Assembly (NCBI RefSeq): GCF_019039035.1
Contig: NZ_JAHNZT010000003.1
Coordinates: 186,001-250,000, forward strand
From: Citreicoccus inhibens
Lineage (GTDB): Bacteria; Myxococcota; Myxococcia; Myxococcales; Myxococcaceae
Reading direction: 5' to 3'
DNA length: 64,000 nt
Part shown: piece by piece, positions 35,912 through 43,773 of the stretch
Layout: the number at the start of each line of letters is the position of its first letter
Position numbering within the stretch: the first letter of the stretch is position 1
Notes under the pieces: model-generated
Databases searched by the model: none
Seen by the model: the letters and a program-made list of their open reading frames with translations, nothing else
What the model was told of the DNA's origin: nothing
Translations under genes and position numbers: made by a program

Positions 35912-38062
35912 ATGTCCATCCGCCGAACCGACAGCCCGAAGCAGCCGACCATCCGCCCCACCACCGCCGCTGACGCCAAGGCCACGAACACCGCGAAGCC
36001 CGCGGCGAAGCCGATGGTGACCAAGGACGGGTTCAGCGCCTCCACGCGCCCGTCGGAGCTGGCGCGCGCCGAGCAGACCCTGACGCCGCTGACCACGCAG
36101 CCCAAGGCGGGCCGGCTCGCCCTGGACAGCAAGGAGGCCCAGTCGGCCATCCAGACGTCGCTGGCCTACCTGACCCCGCCGCAGACCGCGCAGACGCTGC
36201 TGGCCAACCGCTCCGGCGCCACGCTGGCCCCCAAGAGCGTGGACCGCGACGAGCTGGGCATGACCCACGTCCGCCTGGACCGCATGCACGAGGGCGTGAA
36301 GGTCTTCGGCGAGCAGCTCATCTCGCACCTGGACAAGGACGGGAAGGTCTCCAGCGTCACCGGCAACCAGAACCCCATCCCCGCCGGTCTGGGCAGCCAG
36401 AAGCCCGCGCTGTCGCCGCAGCAGGCCATCGAGGTCGCTCGCAAGGACTTCGGCGCCAAGCCGGACAAGCAGCCGGCCGCTGAGCGCGTGATCTACCAGG
36501 ACAAGGCTGGCGAGTATCACTCCGCCTACCGCGTGGAGATCACCCAGGTCGAGGGTCAGAAGGACCCCCGCAAGATGAACTACCTGGTGGACGCGAACAC
36601 CGGGAAGGTCTTCGAGAGCTTCAACCAGATCGACGGCTTCTCGCGCTCGACCAAGGCGAAGGCGGCGGGCACCACGGATCCGTCCACCACGCCGGTGCAG
36701 GTGAGCGGTTCGGCGGCCCCCAAGGCGGCCATCCCGGACATGGGCAAGGTCTCCTCCAAGGTGACCCTGACGGACGATGTCTCCATCGACAAGCTCAAGC
36801 TGTCGCTGGACATCAACCACACCTACCGCGGCGACCTGACCATCACGCTGACCAGCCCCTCGGGCAAGTCCGCCACGGTGCTCAACCGCTCGGGTGGCAG
36901 CGCGGACAACGTCAAGCAGGACTTCGACCTGACCGCCTTCACGGGTGAGAAGACCAAGGGCGAGTGGACGCTGACGGTCGAGGACAAGGCCAAGCGCGAC
37001 ACGGGCACGCTCAACAAGTGGAGCCTGACGGCCACGGGCAAGAAGCCCTCCACCACCCCGACGGACCCGGGCACCCCGGGCGGCACGGGCAAGGCCGACG
37101 ACACCACGATGTACAGCGGCAAGGTCGACCTGCAGACCACGAAGAACGCGGACGGCACCTACAGCCTCGAGGACAAGACCCGCGGCAAGGGCATCTCGAC
37201 CTACGACGCCGGCAACAAGGAGCGCGCCTCCGGTCAGACCAAGTTCGTGGACGGCAACGACGTCTGGGGCGAGACCACGGACCCCACGCGCGCCAAGGCC
37301 GCTGTCGACGCCCACTACGGCGCCGAGATGACGTACGACTTCTACAAGAACATCCTCGGCCGCGACTCGATCGACGGCGCGGGTGAGCAGCTGAACTCGT
37401 ACGTCCACGTGAGCAACAACTACGTGAACGCGTACTGGGACGGCGAGAAGATGAGCTACGGCGACGGCGACGGCAAGGATGCCGGCCCGCTCACCACGCT
37501 CGACATCGCTGGCCACGAGATCACCCACGGCCTGACGGAGCGCACCGCCGGCCTGGTGTACAGCGGCGAGTCCGGAGGCCTGAACGAGGCCATGAGCGAC
37601 ATCATGGGCACGGGCGTGGAGTGGTACGCCGCGCAGAAGAACCCGGGCGTGAAGTCCAACTGGACGGTGGGCGAGGCTGCCTGGACGCCGAACAACGGCG
37701 ACCCGAACGACGGCCTGCGCTACATGAACGACCCGACCAAGGACGGGTACTCGATCGACAACTACAAGAACTACCCGAAGCAGACGGAGGTGCACGGCTC
37801 CAGCGGTATCGCCAACAACGCCTTCTACCTGCTCGTCGAGGGCGGCAAGAACCGCACGTCCGGCCTGGAAGTGAAGGACGGCATCGGCATGGAGAAGGGC
37901 CTCAAGGTCTTCGGCCGCGCGCTGACCACCTACATGACCCCGAAGACCACCTTCGCCCAGGCCCGCGAGGCCACGGTGAAGGCGGCCACGGACCTGTACG
38001 GCGCGAACTCCACCGAGGTCCAGAAGGTGAAGGACGCCTGGACCGCGGTCGGCGTGAACTAG
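35912..38062 (+). CDS. M4 (thermolysin-family) metalloprotease with internal P-domain
   Basis: A 716-aa zinc protease. Order: Ala/Thr/Pro-rich leader (1-70), FTP/PepSY-type propeptide (about 105-240), proprotein-convertase P-domain (about 262-378; VSIDKLKLSLDINHTYRGDLTITLTSPSG), linker, M4 catalytic domain (about 398-716). Zinc ligands are HEITH (535-539) and Glu559 in GGLNEAMSD. The proton-donating His is in EVHGSSGIAN (about 628). In most M4 proteases a P-domain, if present, follows the catalytic domain; here it precedes it. No Sec signal is seen at either the 35912 ATG or an upstream in-frame start at 35837. The leader MSIRRTDSP resembles that of the protein at 40410. Expected to be secreted and self-processed, as family members are. 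Confidence 0.9.
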   Translation: MSIRRTDSPKQPTIRPTTAADAKATNTAKPAAKPMVTKDGFSASTRPSELARAEQTLTPLTTQPKAGRLALDSKEAQSAIQTSLAYLTPPQTAQTLLANRSGATLAPKSVDRDELGMTHVRLDRMHEGVKVFGEQLISHLDKDGKVSSVTGNQNPIPAGLGSQKPALSPQQAIEVARKDFGAKPDKQPAAERVIYQDKAGEYHSAYRVEITQVEGQKDPRKMNYLVDANTGKVFESFNQIDGFSRSTKAKAAGTTDPSTTPVQVSGSAAPKAAIPDMGKVSSKVTLTDDVSIDKLKLSLDINHTYRGDLTITLTSPSGKSATVLNRSGGSADNVKQDFDLTAFTGEKTKGEWTLTVEDKAKRDTGTLNKWSLTATGKKPSTTPTDPGTPGGTGKADDTTMYSGKVDLQTTKNADGTYSLEDKTRGKGISTYDAGNKERASGQTKFVDGNDVWGETTDPTRAKAAVDAHYGAEMTYDFYKNILGRDSIDGAGEQLNSYVHVSNNYVNAYWDGEKMSYGDGDGKDAGPLTTLDIAGHEITHGLTERTAGLVYSGESGGLNEAMSDIMGTGVEWYAAQKNPGVKSNWTVGEAAWTPNNGDPNDGLRYMNDPTKDGYSIDNYKNYPKQTEVHGSSGIANNAFYLLVEGGKNRTSGLEVKDGIGMEKGLKVFGRALTTYMTPKTTFAQAREATVKAATDLYGANSTEVQKVKDAWTAVGVN

Positions 38063-38081
38063 TCTTCGAGTCGTAGTTCCC

Positions 38082-38126
38082 CGAGGCGGGCCCGGCCAAT
38101 CAGCCGGTGCCCGCCTCGTCATTTTT
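38082..38126 (+). terminator. Intrinsic terminator after the metalloprotease
   Basis: A perfect 10-bp stem (CGAGGCGGGC with GCCCGCCTCG) encloses a second stem (CCGGC with GCCGG) and loop CAATCA, and is followed by TCATTTTT. It starts 20 bases after the stop codon and is the clearest Rho-independent terminator in the window. Confidence 0.88.
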
Positions 38127-38133
38127 CAGCGAC

Positions 38134-39444
38134 TCACGCGAACAAGCGCCGCAGCACGGCCACCATCGCGTGCACGTCCGAAGCCGCCGCCATCTCGCGG
38201 ATGGAGTGCATGGACAGCATGGGGTTGCCCACGTCCACCGTGCGGATGCCCAGCTGCCCCGCGGTGATGGGCCCGATGGTGCTGCCGCAGCCCAGGTCCG
38301 TGCGCGTGACGAAGTGCTGGGGCTTCACGCCCGCCTCGCGGCACAGCGCCGCGAAGTGCGCCCACGACTCGCCGTCCGTCGCGTAGGACTGGTTCACGTT
38401 GGACTTGATGACCGGCCCGCCCCCCAAGAGCGGATGGTGCTTGGGCTCGTGCAGCGAGGCGTAGTTGGGGTGCACCGCGTGCGCCATGTCCGCGCTCACC
38501 AGGAACGAGTGACGGAGGGCCCGGTGCAGCGCGTCCGCCTTCCCATCCGAGTGCGAGAGCACGATGCGCTCCAGCACATCCTTCAGGAACGGAGACGCCG
38601 CGCCCTGCGCGCTCCGGCTGCCGCACTCCTCGTGGTCATACAGGACCACGCCGCACGTGGCCTCACGCGGGCCCGAGTCCGCCAGGAGCGCGGACAGGCT
38701 CGCGTGGCAGCTCGCCAGGTTGTCCAGGCGCGCCGCATGGAGGAACTCACCGTGCGCGCCCGAGCGCGTGGAGGGCTGCACGTCGTACAGGCACAGGTCA
38801 TAGCCGAGCACGTCGTCGCCGCTCGCCTTCACCCCGGCCCGCGCCAGCTCCTCGGTGAGCAGGCCGCGCAGCTCCACTTCGCCCGCGCGCTCCAGGCCCA
38901 GCACCGGCACCATGTGATCCTGCGCGTTGAGCTTGAGCCCGTCCGTGTTGACGCCCCGGTTCAGGTGGATGGCCAGGTTGGGCACGCGCAAGAGCGGGCG
39001 GCGGAAGTCCACCAGGTGGTGCCGCGGACGTCCGTTCTCCAGGACGACCACGCGCCCGGCCAGCGACAGGTCGCGGTCCGTCCACGTGTGCAACAGCACG
39101 CCGCCGTAGATCTCCACGCCGAGCTGCTGATAGCCGTGGCGCGACACCTGCGCGTTCGGCTTCAGCCGCAGGTTGGGTGAGTCCGTGTGCGCGCCCACCA
39201 GCCGGAAGCCGACCTGATCCACCGGACGCGAGCCCACGTGGAAGGCGGCGATGCTGGTGTCTCCACGCACCACGAAGAAGCGGTCGCCGGCCTTGAGCGA
39301 CCAGCTCTCTCGCTCGTCCAGCGGGCGGTAGCCGGCCGCGGTGAGGCGGCGCGCCGTCTCGCGCACGGCGTGGTACGGCGTGGGGGAGGCGTCAATGTAC
39401 TGCAGCAGGTCGGTGGCCAGGGCGTCGGTATCGGTGGGGCTCAT
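38134..39444 (-). CDS. apeB: M18 family aminopeptidase
   Basis: A 436-aa zinc aminopeptidase of the M18 family, which removes acidic or other N-terminal residues in the cytoplasm and forms large dodecamers. Metal-binding and catalytic motifs include VGAHTDSPNLRLKP, GEFLHAARLDNLASCHASL, VLYDHEECGSRSAQGA and SADMAHAVHPNY, with DLGCGSTIGPITAGQLGI towards the C-terminus. Length agrees with the bacterial ApeB group (about 430). No signal peptide. It converges on the metalloprotease terminator. A 12-bp gap separates its start side from the downstream-facing stop of the next reverse gene. Confidence 0.94.
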   Translation of the reverse strand: MSPTDTDALATDLLQYIDASPTPYHAVRETARRLTAAGYRPLDERESWSLKAGDRFFVVRGDTSIAAFHVGSRPVDQVGFRLVGAHTDSPNLRLKPNAQVSRHGYQQLGVEIYGGVLLHTWTDRDLSLAGRVVVLENGRPRHHLVDFRRPLLRVPNLAIHLNRGVNTDGLKLNAQDHMVPVLGLERAGEVELRGLLTEELARAGVKASGDDVLGYDLCLYDVQPSTRSGAHGEFLHAARLDNLASCHASLSALLADSGPREATCGVVLYDHEECGSRSAQGAASPFLKDVLERIVLSHSDGKADALHRALRHSFLVSADMAHAVHPNYASLHEPKHHPLLGGGPVIKSNVNQSYATDGESWAHFAALCREAGVKPQHFVTRTDLGCGSTIGPITAGQLGIRTVDVGNPMLSMHSIREMAAASDVHAMVAVLRRLFA

Positions 39445-39456
39445 GGGCGTCCCACG

Positions 39457-40290
39457 CTAACCCCGTCCGGCCCCTGCGCCACTCCCAACCGACGCCCCCC
39501 CGGCAGGCGTCCCGGCCCCTGCTGGCTGGATCACCTTGGAGGCACGCGCACCGGGCGCCGCGTCCAGGAAGGTGCCCAGCAGCACCCAGCGCCGCGCGTC
39601 CGCCTCCTTCCCCCGGCGCGCCAACAGCGGCGTGGTGTAGTGCCAGAAGGGCAGCCGGTACACCGTGATGCCGCCCACGGTGCTCACCCGCGTCATCTCG
39701 GAGAAGTGCCCGTCCTGGGCGTAGACGAGGTACTGATGATCCACGCCGGGCAGCGTCAGGCTGATGTGCATGTCCACATAGCCGTCGCGGGCCTCGGGCT
39801 CCTCGGGGTGATGATCGTTGTGCGGCCCGCTGTAATCCCCAGGGCTGTAGCACAGCACCTGGATGCCCCAGGGGCGGCTCAGCGCCCGCCCGCTCACCAC
39901 CGCCGCGAAGGCCGCGTAGGTGTCCGAGCGCATCATCGCCGTGAGCCCCACCGCCTCCGCCGCGCGCCACGAGCGCGAGCGGCGGTTCTCCATCAGCGCC
40001 GTGCGCACCCGCACCGTCTTGGGCAGCCGCTCCTCGTAGTTCTCCACCATCCCCAGGATGGAGTCCTCGGGGATGGGGTCCTCCATCAGCACCAACGTGT
40101 CGCGCATCGCCGTGTCCAACGCATCGCGGCAACGGGTGGCCTTCCCCGCGTCGAGGACACCTTGGAGTGACACGAAGGGCCGAGCCGGGTCGAGCAGTAC
40201 ACCCCGGACATCGCGGTCCTTCCCCTCCAGGATGCGGCGGCCCTTGGGGGTGAGGAGATCAGCGAACTCGGAGGGAAAGGGCTGGGGCAT
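39457..40290 (-). CDS. Putative 2OG-Fe(II) oxygenase-fold protein
   Basis: A 277-aa protein with the beta-helix metal-site pattern. CYSPGDYSGPHNDHHPE gives an HxD pair (H157, D159), LPFWHYTTPL gives a distal His (H217) and DARRWVLLGTF gives an Arg (about 234) for an acid cosubstrate. YVDMHISLTLPG and GGITVYRLP match core strands. This resembles prolyl-hydroxylase-like proteins, although I cannot name a subfamily. The last 25 residues are Ala/Gly/Pro-rich and probably disordered. ATG at 40290 is used. It is 12 bp upstream of apeB on the same strand, so co-transcription is likely. It is divergent from the 236-aa gene at 40410. Confidence 0.5.
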   Translation of the reverse strand: MPQPFPSEFADLLTPKGRRILEGKDRDVRGVLLDPARPFVSLQGVLDAGKATRCRDALDTAMRDTLVLMEDPIPEDSILGMVENYEERLPKTVRVRTALMENRRSRSWRAAEAVGLTAMMRSDTYAAFAAVVSGRALSRPWGIQVLCYSPGDYSGPHNDHHPEEPEARDGYVDMHISLTLPGVDHQYLVYAQDGHFSEMTRVSTVGGITVYRLPFWHYTTPLLARRGKEADARRWVLLGTFLDAAPGARASKVIQPAGAGTPAGGASVGSGAGAGRG

Positions 40291-40341
40291 GCGCGCACCA
40301 TACCCAGCACGGAGTGGAACGCACGCGCCGCCTGATATCCG

Positions 40342-40370
40342 GCGCAACTCCATGCATTCCCCGTCGATAA
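40342..40370 (+). promoter_or_regulatory. ECF-like promoter element of the 236-aa protein gene
   Basis: GCGCAACTC, 13 bases, then TCGATAA, 40-odd bp before the ATG, preceded by ATCCGG exactly as upstream of the metalloprotease at 35912. Both elements are followed by a TCT...ATTC...CCCTG stretch. The shared layout suggests one sigma factor controls both genes. Confidence 0.45.
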
Positions 40371-40409
40371 TGTCTTATTCCGGAATCCCTGTACGGAGAG
40401 CCGCCCCGC

Positions 40410-41120
40410 ATGACCTCCATTCGCCCCCGCCCCAACCTCATCCCGCCGTCCCCCGCGCGCACCGCCGCGCCTCAGTCCTCCGCGCAGACGGCAGCGGCCG
40501 CCCAGACGAGCGCTGCCTCGCGCGTGAAGGAGAGCAGCTTCGAGTCCGCCACGCCCGCGCGCGCGGCGGCCGCACCTCAGCCCACGGCGGGCGCGTGGCG
40601 CGGTGGGCCGGACACCGAGGTGGGCAAGGCCATCCAGCAGATGCTGACGCGGATGGAGGGCACCAACATCACCATCAAGGGTGACACGCCGACGAGCCTC
40701 TTCAGCCGCGCCATCCTCGACAACAAGCACATCACCAACGAGCAGTTGATCGCGATGACGCAGGTGAAGCTGGAGCAGCTCGCCACGTCTCCCGAGGACC
40801 GCGCCAAGGTGCTGGAGAAGGTCCCGAACGCGCGCGACCTGCCCGTGCACAAGTTCACCGTGGCCATGCTGTCCGCCGCCACGGGCGTGGACCCCAAGGA
40901 GCTCTCCGAGGCCTGTCCCGACCTGGGCCTGACGGGCGCGCCCAACACGCCCATCCTGTACGCCGCGAAGACCGAGCGCATGCAGCGCTCCACCGCGCTG
41001 CACGACTTCACCGATTACCTGCGCGGCGCCGGCGTCAAGGGCGTCAACAAGGCCGTCTGGGGCGTGGAGAACCGCGTCCTGTCCGCGCTGGTCTCGGCGC
41101 TCGGCGGCGGTCGCTACTAG
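40410..41120 (+). CDS. Unknown protein with signal-less SIR-type leader
   Basis: A 236-aa protein I do not recognise. Residues 1-65 are Ala/Pro/Ser/Thr-rich and presumably disordered, starting MTSIRPRPNLIPPSP. The rest is mostly helical (VGKAIQQMLTRMEG, LFSRAILDNKHITNEQLIAMTQVKLEQLA, HDFTDYLRGAGVKGVNKAVWGVENRVLSALVSAL). No Sec signal, lipobox, transmembrane helix or zinc motif is seen; the single Cys is in SEACPDL. The leader resembles that of the M4 protease at 35912, and the upstream element is shared. Possibly a regulator or cargo exported by a route other than Sec. A hairpin terminator follows. Confidence 0.7.
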   Translation: MTSIRPRPNLIPPSPARTAAPQSSAQTAAAAQTSAASRVKESSFESATPARAAAAPQPTAGAWRGGPDTEVGKAIQQMLTRMEGTNITIKGDTPTSLFSRAILDNKHITNEQLIAMTQVKLEQLATSPEDRAKVLEKVPNARDLPVHKFTVAMLSAATGVDPKELSEACPDLGLTGAPNTPILYAAKTERMQRSTALHDFTDYLRGAGVKGVNKAVWGVENRVLSALVSALGGGRY

Positions 41121-41146
41121 CTCCGCGCCTCGCGCGCCGTGCCTCG

Positions 41147-41188
41147 AGGGCCGCGTCCTCCGCGAAGGGGGCGCGGCCCTTCGTTCAT
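41147..41188 (+). terminator. Hairpin terminator after the 236-aa gene
   Basis: AGGGCCGCGTCC and GGGCGCGGCCCT make a 12-bp stem with one G-T wobble, followed by TCGTTCATT. It lies between convergent genes and probably ends the forward transcript. Confidence 0.6.
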
Positions 41189-42126
41189 TCGTCCGACGAT
41201 GCCCCGGCGCCCGTCAGCCGCTGGCGCGCCGCGATGAGGCGCTTGGCGCGCACCTTCCCGGCCACGTCGAGCAGCCGCCGATCCCGCTCCCAGCGCTCGC
41301 GCGTGAGGGCATCCACCCGCGCCCACTCGGGCTCGGCGCTCGTCAGCGCGCGGCGCACCAGCTCCAGCGCGCCCCCCAGCGCCACGTGGGTCTCGGGCGC
41401 CGATGGGTCCGCGCGGGAAACACCTCGCAGCATCACCGCGAGGGCCAGCAGCTCCTCGCGCACACGCTCCGGCCACCCGTGACGCCGCCCCAGTTGGAGC
41501 ATCCAGCCCACGAGCGCGAGCTGGATGTGACAGTCCTCCACGGTGCGGAACGGCTTGAGGTAGCGGGCATACCCATCTCCGGGCAGCACGTCCGCGGCGG
41601 ACACCTGCACGCGGTCCAGCCGCAGCCCCGCGTGGGGAATCTCCGGCACGAAGGGCAGCTCGGGCAGGGCTTCGACCTGGACACCAGGAGCCCGCGCCTC
41701 CACCGCCACCAGGCGCAGCCGGTTGCGGCCTTGCGCGTCCTGTCCCTCGGTGGCCACCACGAGCAGCAGCTCCGCGCGCGTCCCGAGCGTGACGAAGGTC
41801 TTCTCGCCGTCCAGCCGCCAGCCCTCGCCGTCAGCGACGAGCCGCGTCTGGATGGCGCTGGGGTGCGCGCCCCCGGGCTCGGTGGCGCAGAGCGCGGTGG
41901 GGCGCTCCGCTGGGAGCTGTGGGAACAAGCGGCGATGCGCGGCGTGATAGCCCGACGCGAACGCATAGCCGAGGCGATCCGCGCCGAAGCCTCCCGCGAG
42001 GGCCAGGTCCGCCGCATCGGGGAAGCGCGGCAGCAGCGCGCGATGGCGCTGCCACCAGGCCTCCACGCCGTCGAGGGCGGGAGGCTCGCAGGGCTGGGTG
42101 AGCAGGAAGCGCAGGATGTCATTCAC
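41185..42126 (-). CDS. Short acyl-CoA dehydrogenase-like protein
   Basis: A 313-aa protein related to acyl-CoA dehydrogenases. LCATEPGGAHPSAIQTRLV, EGWRLDGEKTFVTLGTRAELLLVVA and PGVQVEALPELPFVPEIPHAGLRLDRVQV match the FAD/acyl-CoA-binding middle beta domain. The helical C-terminal part is shorter than the usual 380-400-aa enzymes, and I cannot locate the catalytic Glu with confidence, so it may be inactive or adapted. GTG at 42126 has GGAGG eight bases upstream. It lies 25 bp after the SET-domain gene stop on the same strand. Substrate is unknown. A role in fatty-acid or amino-acid oxidation is only suggested by family. Confidence 0.7.
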   Translation of the reverse strand: MNDILRFLLTQPCEPPALDGVEAWWQRHRALLPRFPDAADLALAGGFGADRLGYAFASGYHAAHRRLFPQLPAERPTALCATEPGGAHPSAIQTRLVADGEGWRLDGEKTFVTLGTRAELLLVVATEGQDAQGRNRLRLVAVEARAPGVQVEALPELPFVPEIPHAGLRLDRVQVSAADVLPGDGYARYLKPFRTVEDCHIQLALVGWMLQLGRRHGWPERVREELLALAVMLRGVSRADPSAPETHVALGGALELVRRALTSAEPEWARVDALTRERWERDRRLLDVAGKVRAKRLIAARQRLTGAGASSDE

Positions 42127-42151
42127 GGGTCTTCCTCCCACCACGCGGACT

Positions 42152-42814
42152 TCAGCCGCTGACGCGACGCCCGCGTCCCGCCGACTTCTTGGACGACTTG
42201 CGCCCCGCCGACGACGGCCGCTTCGCCTGCGTCTTCTTCGCGCGCGTGTCCTGGCCACCCGCCTTCGCCTTCACGCCCGAGTCCTTGCCACGCGCCTTCG
42301 ACTTCGCGCGCGTCGCGGGCTTCTTCTTGCGTGCCGGCGCCTTCGCGGGCGGAGCCAGGATGGTGCCTCGGCACGTGGCCGCGCCGCAGCGGCAGACATA
42401 GAGGGCCTCGGCATCGGGGCCCATGTCCTCACTGCGCTCGTAGGCGTAGTCGTACGTCAGCTCCTCGCCCGGCTCCAGGGTGCGCAGCGCGAAGACGTAG
42501 ATGCGCTTCTTGTCGATGAGCGACTGGCAGTTGGGCTCGCACGAGTGGTTGATGTAGCGCGACTCGTTGAAGACCTTCCCCGCGTCCAGCACCGTCCTGG
42601 CGTCGAGGTTGAAGAGGAACGTGTGGTGGCGCTCCATGGACTCGTCGTCGTAGCGGCGGTCCGCCTCGTCCTGGGTGATGCGCTCACCGATGTACTCGAT
42701 GATGCGCGCGCCCTTGCGGATGCGGCGCGTGGCGAAGGCCCCGAGTCCCTGGATGGGAGACGGGCGAAGCTCGAAGGGGATGTCTGCGGTCGTTCGTGGC
42801 GTGGGGGATGTCAT
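42152..42814 (-). CDS. SET-domain protein methyltransferase with H1-like tail
   Basis: A 220-aa protein with a eukaryote-type SET domain (about 12-130). GLGAFATRRIRKGARIIEYIGERI, RYINHSCEPNC (residues 87-96) and GEELTYDYAYE supply the SAM/lysine pocket and the catalytic Tyr. A post-SET zinc motif CRCGAATCRG (141-150) follows. The last 65 residues are Lys/Ala/Arg/Pro-rich (KAPARKKKPATRAKSKARGK...), like histone H1 or bacterial H1-like DNA-binding tails. SET enzymes methylate protein lysines. The target here could be a nucleoid or other basic protein, possibly its own tail. It is upstream of the acyl-CoA dehydrogenase-like gene. Confidence 0.85.
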   Translation of the reverse strand: MTSPTPRTTADIPFELRPSPIQGLGAFATRRIRKGARIIEYIGERITQDEADRRYDDESMERHHTFLFNLDARTVLDAGKVFNESRYINHSCEPNCQSLIDKKRIYVFALRTLEPGEELTYDYAYERSEDMGPDAEALYVCRCGAATCRGTILAPPAKAPARKKKPATRAKSKARGKDSGVKAKAGGQDTRAKKTQAKRPSSAGRKSSKKSAGRGRRVSG

Positions 42815-42915
42815 CGGGGGACGGGAGCAACCTGGGGAGGAGTGCACATCGGCCAGGACGCTCCACCTGTGGCGGTGTAGCGTGCCGCAGTCGGACACGC
42901 GAAGGAAGGCACTCG

Positions 42916-43290
42916 ATGACGCGGTGGTGGCTGGCCCTTGGGGCGGTGAACGCATTCCTGTCCGTGGCGGCGGGCGCCTTCGGCGCGCATGCGCTCAAGG
43001 CCCGGCTCTCACAGGACCTGCTCGTCATCTTCGAGACAGGGGCCCGCTACCACATGTACCACGCGCTCGCGCTGGTCGCGGTGGGGCTGCTCGGACTCGC
43101 AAGACCCAGCCCCCTGCTGTCCGCCGCGGGCGGCGCGATGCTCGCGGGCATCGTGCTGTTCTCCGGCAGCCTCTACGCGCTCGCGCTCACCGGCGTGCGC
43201 GGGCTGGGCGCCATCACCCCGCTGGGCGGCCTGGGCTTCCTCGCGGGCTGGGCCCTGTTCGCCGTGGCGGCCTGGCGAAGCGCGCCGTGA
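42916..43290 (+). CDS. DUF423 family membrane protein
   Basis: A 124-aa inner-membrane protein of the DUF423 (YgdD-like) family. It has four predicted helices (LALGAVNAFLSVAAGAFGAHAL, MYHALALVAVGLLGL, AGGAMLAGIVLFSGSLYALAL, ITPLGGLGFLAGWALFAVAAW). The GAFGAHAL and ARYHMYHALAL motifs and the FSGSLYALALTG...ITPLGG block are diagnostic of the family. Function is not established for the family. GAAGGAAGG stands upstream of the ATG at 42916. It is divergent from the SET-domain gene across a 101-bp gap. Confidence 0.9.
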   Translation: MTRWWLALGAVNAFLSVAAGAFGAHALKARLSQDLLVIFETGARYHMYHALALVAVGLLGLARPSPLLSAAGGAMLAGIVLFSGSLYALALTGVRGLGAITPLGGLGFLAGWALFAVAAWRSAP

Positions 43291-43333
43291 AGCGCTGAAC
43301 GTTCGGCCGGCCCTCCGGCGCGAACCGAAGCGC

Positions 43334-43642
43334 TCAGCCCCGCCACTTCGGCGGCATGGGATAGACGACGTCCAGGTCGCGGTGGTTGCGCATGCCCACC
43401 GCCTCGCGCTGCACCATGAGGTTCCAGCGTTGGCGCTCGGCCTCCTGATACCGCTCGCGGTAGCGCACGAGGCACGCCTCCCGCGCGGCGCCCGTCGAGG
43501 CCCGCAAAGCCTGCTCCGCCTGCGCCAGCGACTCCAGGGCCTTCTCCACCTTGTCGCCCGTGCGCCGCAGGCCCGAGGCCCGCTCCTTCTGGAGCTCGAC
43601 CTCGACCGGCAGCAGGGCGCTGATTCTCGGAGGCTGGGGCAT
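43334..43642 (-). CDS. Small hypothetical protein
   Basis: A 102-aa, strongly charged, helical protein ([70 protein letters not shown]). There is no signal peptide and one Cys. A coiled coil is likely over residues 15-75. The C-terminal [16 protein letters not shown] looks conserved enough to be a folded end, but I know no family. It converges on the DUF423 gene and is divergent from the amidohydrolase gene. Confidence 0.55.
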   Translation of the reverse strand: MPQPPRISALLPVEVELQKERASGLRRTGDKVEKALESLAQAEQALRASTGAAREACLVRYRERYQEAERQRWNLMVQREAVGMRNHRDLDVVYPMPPKWRG

Positions 43643-43773
43643 GCCCTGCTCTAACCCCGAGCGGGCCCCTCCGCCGCGCTCGCATGAGCCTCGCTGAACG
43701 GAGCCACGAGGAGACCTTGTCCGTCGGTGTGGTCGCGCGCCATCATCGCACCTCCCTCCTCCCCACTCCGCCC

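Noticed and set aside
43290-43333. Inverted AGCGCT/GTTCG motifs between DUF423 and the small reverse gene
   Set aside because: Arms are short and imperfect; no T-run follows, so a terminator call is not justified.
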